A DNA stretch of 13,866 nt from the NCBI GenBank assembly GCA_016256075.1, contig SDVU01000402.1, forward strand, positions 1-13,866. The letters are read 5' to 3'. Shown here one piece after another: positions 7,666-13,866 of the stretch. The first letter of the stretch is position 1; each line of letters opens with the position of its first letter. The position numbers and the translations under genes are program-made. This DNA is from Dictyocoela muelleri (taxonomy: Eukaryota > Microsporidia). The notes below the pieces were generated by a model. The model was not told where the DNA came from, ran no database searches, and was given only the letters and a program-made list of their open reading frames with translations.

Positions 7666-10119
7666 TTAACGTTGGCTACACGGGCATTGGTATAAGTTTG
7701 AACCTATTGGTTGTGCTGGCGGTAATGTACATCCACAAGGTGCTGAAATACCCATTGATGGTGGACCCATCATCATGGGTGGTGCCATAGAAATAGAAGG
7801 TGGACCCATCATCATCATATGTGGTGATGGCATTCCCATTGGAAGTGGAGGCGGCATTCCAAAATTTGATGGCATAGGTAATGGATGTTGCATACCCATC
7901 GAGTGGGGGCTGAAAAATTGTTGTGGGTGTTGTAAAGGTTGTAAACCTCTTGGTTGTTTTTGAGGAGCACCGGGGACTGGCAATAAACTTTTTGGTTGGG
8001 ATTCGGGAGGTTTTGGTGATTTTGGAATACCTGGTTGGTTTTTATTGACTATATTTTGAGTAGGTTGCGCGTCTTGTTGAATTGGTTTGGGTTGTGCTTC
8101 TGGTTGAATTGGTTTGGGTTGTGGTGTCACTATTTCAGGTCTATCAGTTATTTTGGGCTTAGAAATAGTACCAGGTGCATTATTAGATGGTATAGTTGGG
8201 GGTTTGGGCTGATTATATTTGGTAGCAGGTCCAAAGAATGAATTATTGGCCTCTGGCGGATTCAATTTAGGTAAATCGATTGGTTTTAAGTATTTGTTTA
8301 CATCATTATTCTGCTCAACTATTGGACTGAAAGACTTTTCTGGGTAAACAGGCCCAACTGGAGTAATTGGATTATCTGGACATCCCGGACTTCCCGGACA
8401 AACAAGGGGCTCATTTTTAGTTGGTGCTCCAGGAGGTGTAGGATTATCTGGACATCCCGGACTACCAGGACAAGCAAGAGGTTCGGGCTTAGGTTTTATC
8501 TTTTCGTTTTTAGCGAACGGAAATTTCCCATTTAACCTCGATTCCAAGAAATTTTTCCAATTTTGGATGGGATTAGATTGAGTTGGTTTTTGAATGATTG
8601 GCGATACTTCATTTTTGGGTGGTTCAAGTCCCAATCCTTTAAACAAAGAATTACCTTTAGGTGCCGGTGGAGGCTGAATATTAAAATTTGGAGATAAACT
8701 CGTTACAGGTGATTTTTCTTGGTAATTACCACTATTGGCTGCACCATTTGGTAAAGATTGATTTCCCATGTCTTGATTTACCTGACCACTCTGAGATCCA
8801 TAATTTGTCTGATAGATCAAATTATTTAATGTTTTGTCGAATTGGTCTTGTCTGTTTACATTTAAGAAATTTAGGGGTACCGTAATCGAAGCCATTGGCG
8901 GCGTATACTTTAAAATCAAGGGCTTTTGTGGATCCTTTGCTGGACATTTCGGATGTTCATAAACTGATGAAATGTCTATTTTTTGGCCGGCTAATGGACC
9001 TTCGGTAAAAACTTTGGGTATATTGTTGACAAAATTTGACGTATCAGCTGGTAATTTTTGAGGAATGGATATTGTTGCTTGAGTCTCTACAGTTTTTTGG
9101 TTCGACAGACTAGAAGGTGTAGGCGGGCCACCAGGGCTTGGTAGAAGCTGATACAAATTAGGTTTTTTGTTGATTGGAGACTCGTCAGGATCAACTGTAC
9201 CAAAATCTGGAGGATTTAAAATATATGTATTTGATCCTTTCGCAATAGGCTTTCCTGGAATTGGTGCATAACTTGGATTATACGTGTTAGGGAATACGGT
9301 GTTACCATTATCTACAACACTTTTCATCGAGCTATCATCATCTCGATCATCAGAAAATTCGGAGTCTTCTGAAATGTTCAAAAATTCGGAGGCTTCTGAG
9401 GCGGGTGAATTTAATTGCGAAGTTTTGTTTATTTTAACATACCTTAATTGTGGTGTATTAGATCCATTCATGTAACCATAGTTACCCTGATTTGACGAAC
9501 CTGAATTTTGATTATTTCCCGGCTTTGCTTTTATGTTTAAAGTAAACGCACCGATATTCTTATTCTTAGGTTTAGGTTCAAATTTGAACCTACCTATACC
9601 CTCAGCATATTCGTTAAGCATACGTGGAGTTACCGGTGGATCACTTGGTAAAATATGAATATCGTCAGGTGATCCAGGGGCCTCTCTTCTTCTATCACAA
9701 AAAACACAGTTACCTTCAAAATTGAATAATTGCGACAAATCATCTACACATTTTCGCAGGTAAACTTTTCCGTTTTCATATTCCGCACAATTATCGCCTG
9801 AAAAGATTCGAATAAACCCGTTGCTAAGTTTTCCAAATCGAAAACGTAATGGTTTTTTTGACATGACAAGATTTACATCACCATTATTGACTTTAAACTT
9901 ATTTTCTCCTACATACCCACTGGATACGATTTTCAGAATATAATCACCTTTCTTCGTATCATAAATTGCATTATAATCTACGAGGGGGTATCCGTTCACG
10001 GGGTCTAGCAACGCAATATACTCATTCGTACTGATATTACGTATCCTGAATTCCGATGTTTTCCTTATAAAAAGTAAAAGTATGGTAAACAAATTAAGAT
10101 TTTTGAAATTGAGAAGCAT
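7666..10119 (-). CDS. Predicted secreted Pro/Met-rich protein with ricin-B-like N-terminal Cys module (polar-tube-like)
   Basis: This encodes 817 residues. Residues 1-22 are a hydrophobic signal-like segment with an early Lys. Residues 24-141 are the shared module, with C111, C124, Q130-x-F-x-F-E-G-N-C138-x2-C141. The rest is low-complexity and very rich in Pro, Asn, Gln and Ser, with an acidic Ser/Asp patch around 245-265. Two 24-residue repeats with the core CPGSPGCPDNP lie around 546-590. A Q-P-K-P-I-Q repeat lies around 665-683. A Met/Pro-rich C-terminus follows from about 739, closing with CGC and CPC pairs. Microsporidian PTP1 proteins are likewise secreted, Pro-rich, Cys-containing and carry central repeats, so PTP1-like is my leading idea. 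Length and the N-terminal module leave this open. The gene is divergent from the Lys-rich paralogue at 10530, with 410 bases between the starts. Confidence 0.87.
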   Translation of the reverse strand: MLLNFKNLNLFTILLLFIRKTSEFRIRNISTNEYIALLDPVNGYPLVDYNAIYDTKKGDYILKIVSSGYVGENKFKVNNGDVNLVMSKKPLRFRFGKLSNGFIRIFSGDNCAEYENGKVYLRKCVDDLSQLFNFEGNCVFCDRRREAPGSPDDIHILPSDPPVTPRMLNEYAEGIGRFKFEPKPKNKNIGAFTLNIKAKPGNNQNSGSSNQGNYGYMNGSNTPQLRYVKINKTSQLNSPASEASEFLNISEDSEFSDDRDDDSSMKSVVDNGNTVFPNTYNPSYAPIPGKPIAKGSNTYILNPPDFGTVDPDESPINKKPNLYQLLPSPGGPPTPSSLSNQKTVETQATISIPQKLPADTSNFVNNIPKVFTEGPLAGQKIDISSVYEHPKCPAKDPQKPLILKYTPPMASITVPLNFLNVNRQDQFDKTLNNLIYQTNYGSQSGQVNQDMGNQSLPNGAANSGNYQEKSPVTSLSPNFNIQPPPAPKGNSLFKGLGLEPPKNEVSPIIQKPTQSNPIQNWKNFLESRLNGKFPFAKNEKIKPKPEPLACPGSPGCPDNPTPPGAPTKNEPLVCPGSPGCPDNPITPVGPVYPEKSFSPIVEQNNDVNKYLKPIDLPKLNPPEANNSFFGPATKYNQPKPPTIPSNNAPGTISKPKITDRPEIVTPQPKPIQPEAQPKPIQQDAQPTQNIVNKNQPGIPKSPKPPESQPKSLLPVPGAPQKQPRGLQPLQHPQQFFSPHSMGMQHPLPMPSNFGMPPPLPMGMPSPHMMMMGPPSISMAPPMMMGPPSMGISAPCGCTLPPAQPIGSNLYQCPCSQR
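8365..8490 (-). repeat. Coding 72-bp duplication (Cys-Pro repeat)
   Basis: The blocks at 8371-8412 and 8443-8484 are close copies 72 bp apart. They encode two 24-residue units with the core CPGSPGCPDNP. They differ mostly at third positions (for example ctt/cta and ccc/cca), which suggests selection on the peptide since duplication. Confidence 0.85.
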
Positions 10120-10529
10120 GTACGGTTGGTGTTCGTATATTTATTTATTTTTATGACACTTGAAGTAAAGAATATTATCAATCAAAGACATCTGAAGAGT
10201 TATCGGATAAATGATTTTTTCAGGTTTATCATTAATTGACATTTCTAACAAATGAATAAAATTTTTCAATACGAAAGTAAAAATTTGTTGATATTTAAGA
10301 CAAGAAGATCAATTATAATTTTATTCATGAATTATAAGAAAAGGGTTTTTATAATAAATATTAAAAAATTATATATTGATCTTTTAATTTTTTTTTACCA
10401 TATTTAGTAAAAATTAAATTTTTAACACATCAATTATTAAAATAAACAAAAATTGTGTTTCGAGTGTCAAAAAAAATTTAAAAGGAAGATAAATCTAATT
10501 GGTAAATTGAAAAGTTTATTAACTATAAA
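10120..10529. promoter_or_regulatory. Divergent intergenic promoter region of the Pro-rich and Lys-rich genes
   Basis: These 410 bases separate two divergent starts and must hold both promoters. Minus-strand motif 10148-10161 reads AAGTGTCATAAAAA, 29-42 bases before the ATG at 10119. Plus-strand motif 10462-10476 reads GAGTGTCAAAAAAAA, 54-68 bases before the ATG at 10530. The third paralogue has AATGTCAAAAAAAAA upstream. Poly-A/T runs at 10385-10397 and 10469-10476 may also matter. No transcription start can be placed. Confidence 0.4.
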
Positions 10530-13277
10530 ATGGAACGTTGTGTGATAGTCATGTTTATTTTCTACAAAACAGTACCGTTAATACTTTTAACATTTTTGCG
10601 GCCATCGTTGTTCGTCTTAATTAAAAATGGGAAAAAGCCTCTGAAGATAGGGTCAAAAGTGCAAGACTTCAAAATGGTAAAAGAGGATGACGGATATTAT
10701 TTTATTAATGACGAAGGAGGTTTTTTATCAAAAGATGGCGATAAATTGGGAGTAACTCCAAAACCAACACAGTTTAAGGTAGAAGAAAAAGTACCTAAAA
10801 GATATAAATTAACAGCTGATGGTAAATGTGCAGAACGTGTAGGTGATCAATTAAGATTAACTGATTGCGATGAAAAACTTGGACAACAATTTGGTTTTGA
10901 AGGTGATTGTGAGTTATGTGAGCCTGGTGATGATAAAAAGGAAAATAAAAAAGAGGATGTTCAGAAAGACATTGCTGATTTGAAAGACGATTTAAAAAAG
11001 AATAAGCTCGTAGAATCACCGGAGATTTCACCAGTAGAACCTGTTTCTGAGAATGATACAATACCTGAAGAAAATATAAGTGATAATAATGGTGATGAAA
11101 ATAACGAGAACCTGAAAAATGATGACGAGAACAGTTATTTGAAGACTAACAATAAATATATTGACGAGGATGGAAATATAAAAGATCTAAATGGACCTGA
11201 TAATTTTAATAACAGAAATCTCGAACGTGAAAACAAAAAACTTAGAAAAGAAAACGAAAAGCTTGAAGACGAGAACAACAAGCTAAAAAAGCAAAAAGAT
11301 AAATTAAAAAAAGAAAATAAAAAGTTAAAAAAAATTAACAAAAAGAAGAAAGATGAGGAAAAAATTGTACCGCCAAAACCAGTTTTTGACTACAACACTC
11401 CTGTTGAGATTGAAGATGAAAAGTTAAAAAAATATGATAAAAAAAATATCCGAGAAAGTGCACTGAAACCCGATCAGGGTAAAACTCGAGAAGAGTTGGA
11501 AAATGAAGTTGGTGATGATTTAAGTGGATTTATTGAAAAGGTAAGTTCGAGTGATGAAGAGGAAAGAAAAAAATATTTGGAAAAAGTTGGTCGTAAAGGG
11601 AAGGTTAAAAATGTAAATCCTAGGAAACCCAAATTGCTGACTGACAATGGTGAGATCAAAGAAAATGATGAAGATGAACGAATAAGAAAAGAAAAGGAAA
11701 AAAGAAGAAAAAAGAAGGATCTTGAGGATGATAAAAGTGATAAGAAAAGAAAGAAGAGAAAGGATAATGTCGATAATGTTGGAAAAAATAAAAACCCTGA
11801 TAATTTGGAAAAGAAAGGTAAGAATAAAAAAGGTCGAGTGAAAAAGGATTTTAATAAGAATAAACCGATTGGTAAGAAAAATAAAGATAAGGGCATTATT
11901 GATAATAAGAAAAACGATAAAGACAAAGATTCGGGTAAAAAAAGAAACAATGGAGATGCGTTTAATAAATATGGTGATTCTGATAATGATAAAAGAGATG
12001 TTACTGATTCGGGTTCCTTTGATAATGACGATGAAAATATTGGAAAAGCAAAAAGTGGTAGTAAAGATATGAATAAAAAGGGCGGAAAAGATTTAAGTCA
12101 AGATAAAAATTTAGGTAGTCCAAATAAACGTGGCTCAGGTGATCTTATGGGCAGAGGACGTGGTGAAGGTGATCTTATGGGCAGAGGACGTGGCTCAGGT
12201 GATCTTATGGGCAGAGGACGTGGCTCAGGTGATCTTATGGGCAGAGGACGTGGTAAAGGTGATATTATGGGCAGAGGACGTGGTAAAGGTGATATTATGG
12301 GCAGAGGACGTGGTAAAGGTGATCTTATGGGCAGAGGACGTGGTGAAGATGATCTTATGGGCAGAGGACGTGGTGAAGATGATCTTATGGGCAGAGGAAG
12401 AGATGAAGGTGATCTTATGGGCAGAGATCGTGGTGAAGGCGATCTTATGGGCAGAGGACGTGGTGAAGGTGATCTTATGGGCAGAGGACGTGGTGAAGGT
12501 GATATTATGGGCAGAGGACGTGGTGAAGGTGATATTATGGGCAGAGGACGTGGTGAAGGTATGGAAGGTAGTGATGGATTAGGCGAAAGACAAGATAATA
12601 GGTTAGGCTTAGATTCCGGAAATGATAAAAACATGCAAAGAGGTGATAAAAATGAAATGAGAAATAATCAAAATCTGAATCGACAAGCAGGTATAGGAAA
12701 TGTAATAAACAATGAGTTATCAGAAGAAGATGAACGTCTTTTGAATTCCGGAGCCAACATAATCAATAATGATGTTAATAAAAGAAATAATCAGGAAAGA
12801 CGAAATCGTTTTAATGATCAATATAATCGTTTAGATGATCAATATAATCGTTTTAATGATCAATATAATCGTTTTAATGATCAATATAATCGTTTTAATG
12901 ATAATATGTATAACAGATTAAATGCTGGATCAATAAATAGGAGATATCAGGATTTATACACGGATCAGTATGAAAGAAATCAGAATCAGTTTATGAGTGG
13001 GTATGAAAATCGTGATATTACAAGAAATTTAGAAGCAATGCCACAATCTAGAAAGATTAATTTATATAAAAAACTAGGTATCATTAAAAGAAAACCTTAT
13101 GGTCCTAACCACGATAAGATTATCATCAGAGGCAAACATTCATCACCATATGATGTTAAAAATAAGAATGAATTTATACAACCTATTATGGATATAGGTA
13201 ATGGGAAGGAAATTATTAATAAAAATGGTCAGCCTGTTTTAAGAACTAAAAAGAAGAAGAAAGTTGTTGATTGTTAA
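10530..13277 (+). CDS. Predicted secreted Lys-rich coiled-coil protein with Gly-Arg repeats and ricin-B-like N-terminal Cys module
   Basis: This encodes 915 residues. A hydrophobic signal-like segment spans about 8-31. The second Met (residue 8, codon at 10551) gives a signal more like those of the two paralogues, so the true start could be either. The shared module lies at about 32-130: C100, C113, Q119-x-F-x-F-E-G-D-C127-x2-C130. Next comes an acidic stretch (135-225) and a heptad coiled coil (about 229-275) with Leu at regular seven-residue steps and dense Lys/Glu. A long Lys/Asp/Asn-rich disordered part follows (to about 530). Then there are 14 decapeptides GDLMGRGRG-[ESK] (534-677), an RGD at 704-706, a 21-bp-encoded NRFNDQY repeat (760-791), and a basic C-terminus ending KKKKKVVDC. 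Lys richness and proximity to a Pro-rich secreted gene recall PTP2 beside PTP1 in microsporidia. No direct match is claimed. Confidence 0.87.
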   Translation: MERCVIVMFIFYKTVPLILLTFLRPSLFVLIKNGKKPLKIGSKVQDFKMVKEDDGYYFINDEGGFLSKDGDKLGVTPKPTQFKVEEKVPKRYKLTADGKCAERVGDQLRLTDCDEKLGQQFGFEGDCELCEPGDDKKENKKEDVQKDIADLKDDLKKNKLVESPEISPVEPVSENDTIPEENISDNNGDENNENLKNDDENSYLKTNNKYIDEDGNIKDLNGPDNFNNRNLERENKKLRKENEKLEDENNKLKKQKDKLKKENKKLKKINKKKKDEEKIVPPKPVFDYNTPVEIEDEKLKKYDKKNIRESALKPDQGKTREELENEVGDDLSGFIEKVSSSDEEERKKYLEKVGRKGKVKNVNPRKPKLLTDNGEIKENDEDERIRKEKEKRRKKKDLEDDKSDKKRKKRKDNVDNVGKNKNPDNLEKKGKNKKGRVKKDFNKNKPIGKKNKDKGIIDNKKNDKDKDSGKKRNNGDAFNKYGDSDNDKRDVTDSGSFDNDDENIGKAKSGSKDMNKKGGKDLSQDKNLGSPNKRGSGDLMGRGRGEGDLMGRGRGSGDLMGRGRGSGDLMGRGRGKGDIMGRGRGKGDIMGRGRGKGDLMGRGRGEDDLMGRGRGEDDLMGRGRDEGDLMGRDRGEGDLMGRGRGEGDLMGRGRGEGDIMGRGRGEGDIMGRGRGEGMEGSDGLGERQDNRLGLDSGNDKNMQRGDKNEMRNNQNLNRQAGIGNVINNELSEEDERLLNSGANIINNDVNKRNNQERRNRFNDQYNRLDDQYNRFNDQYNRFNDQYNRFNDNMYNRLNAGSINRRYQDLYTDQYERNQNQFMSGYENRDITRNLEAMPQSRKINLYKKLGIIKRKPYGPNHDKIIIRGKHSSPYDVKNKNEFIQPIMDIGNGKEIINKNGQPVLRTKKKKKVVDC
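12129..12560 (+). repeat. 14 tandem 30-bp coding repeats (Gly-Arg decapeptide)
   Basis: The unit GGTGATCTTATGGGCAGAGGACGTGG plus a variable tenth codon is repeated 14 times in frame. Variation concentrates on two codons: Leu or Ile (ctt/att) and the last residue (Glu, Ser or Lys). Neighbouring units share variants (Ser, Ser; Lys, Lys, Lys; then Glu), the mark of local unequal exchange or slippage. Two units carry Arg/Asp changes (positions 9 and 10). Confidence 0.95.
12807..12902 (+). repeat. 21-bp coding tandem repeat (NRFNDQY)
   Basis: Four full copies and one partial copy of CGTTTTAATGATCAATATAAT encode the seven-residue unit N-R-F-N-D-Q-Y. The second copy has Leu-Asp in place of Phe-Asn. 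The near-identity points to recent expansion. Confidence 0.93.
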
Positions 13278-13487
13278 TATTAAAAATTATATTTTATTTA
13301 TTACTAATTGTTTTTCGAATATAACAAGTATTTTTATTAACACTTAGTATTAAGTCTTAAGTTTCAAAATTTGGTGTTGAAAATAAATTTACACTTACGT
13401 ACATTAAATAATCTTATGTATATTCATTAATATTATGTATAATAATAATAATACATGATGATAATATGTCCCAAAAAATGACCTTAT

Positions 13488-13669
13488 TTAGACCTCAAAA
13501 AGGTAATCGAAAAAGGTAAAAAATATGTTTTTGAAAAGATCTCAACGTGATATTAGCGAAATCAAGTCTTTATAAATTTATTTTTAAAGACTTGATTTCG
13601 CTAATATCACGTTGAGATCTTTTCAAAAACATATTTTTTACCTTTTTTGATTACCTTTTTGAGGTCTAA
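13488..13669. repeat. Near-perfect long inverted repeat (hairpin) downstream of the Lys-rich gene
   Basis: Bases 13491-13572 and 13585-13666 are 82-bp reverse complements with a single mismatch, around a 12-base AT centre. Three more outer bases pair on each side (13488-13490 with 13667-13669). It has no coding content. A 7-bp word, ATATGTC, occurs on both sides (13464-13470 and 13672-13678) but at unequal distances, so it is not a clear target-site duplication. The hairpin begins about 210 bases after the stop codon at 13277. It could be a MITE, or could act on transcript ends if transcribed. Confidence 0.93.
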
Positions 13670-13866
13670 CTATATGTCAACTGGGGGCTAAGTACCAATT
13701 ATTTAATCAATAAAACTTCACTGAATTAATAAAATCCTCGGTATATGAGAATTTCACGCCCTGATAAAAAAACAAAAAAAATGAATTAAAAAATGTAAAC
13801 AAAAAATACTGGCTGGTGCATTTTGGCAAAATAATGTTTTGATTATGCGAAAAGATGAGTATAAAT

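Noticed and set aside
12098-12634. 178-codon minus-strand frame rich in Pro-Arg-Ser, and a 150-codon plus-strand frame at 12130-12582
   Set aside because: Both are other-frame readings of the 30-bp repeat array, whose length is a multiple of three and so keeps all frames open. Only the frame inside the 915-residue protein has a signal segment and paralogues.
1-13669. The two end hairpins as terminal inverted repeats of one giant element
   Set aside because: Their arms are unrelated in sequence apart from a short AT-rich word, and each is self-complementary rather than complementary to the other.

Overview
The window looks like nuclear DNA of a small, gene-sparse, strongly AT-rich eukaryote. 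A microsporidian with an expanded, repeat-rich genome (of the Hamiltosporidium or Anncaliia kind) is the best guess. The reasons are three long intronless genes for predicted secreted low-complexity proteins, a ricin-B-like N-terminal module, and a Mutator-like (MULE) transposase with a FLYWCH-type zinc finger, a class common in such genomes. No marker gene (rRNA, tRNA, polymerase) is present, so the assignment is an inference.

Layout: 1-163 is a near-perfect hairpin palindrome that runs off the window edge. 833-2435 is a MULE with terminal inverted repeats and a transposase gene on the minus strand carrying one frameshift. 2607-3620 is a 1-kb non-coding foldback element whose two arms carry short tandem repeats. 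3632-3879 is a smaller MITE-like inverted repeat lying almost directly beside it. 4169-5359 (minus), 7666-10119 (minus) and 10530-13277 (plus) are three related genes. 5360-7665 is a gene-free AT-rich spacer. 13488-13669 is a second near-perfect hairpin.

The three genes are the main content. Each begins with a hydrophobic signal-like segment, followed by a ~100-residue homologous module ending Q-x-F-x-F-E-G-[DN]-C-x2-C. Its four cysteines have identical spacing in all three (C-x12-C-x13-C-x2-C). After the module the proteins share nothing obvious: one tail is Ser-rich then Tyr-rich, one is Pro/Met-rich with Cys repeats, and one is Lys-rich with a coiled coil and 14 copies of a Gly-Arg decapeptide. 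They look like paralogues that kept a secretion or assembly head and changed their structural tails, as expected of spore-wall or polar-tube proteins. A short motif resembling RTGTCA followed by an A-run lies 30-85 bases upstream of all three starts and could reflect shared control.
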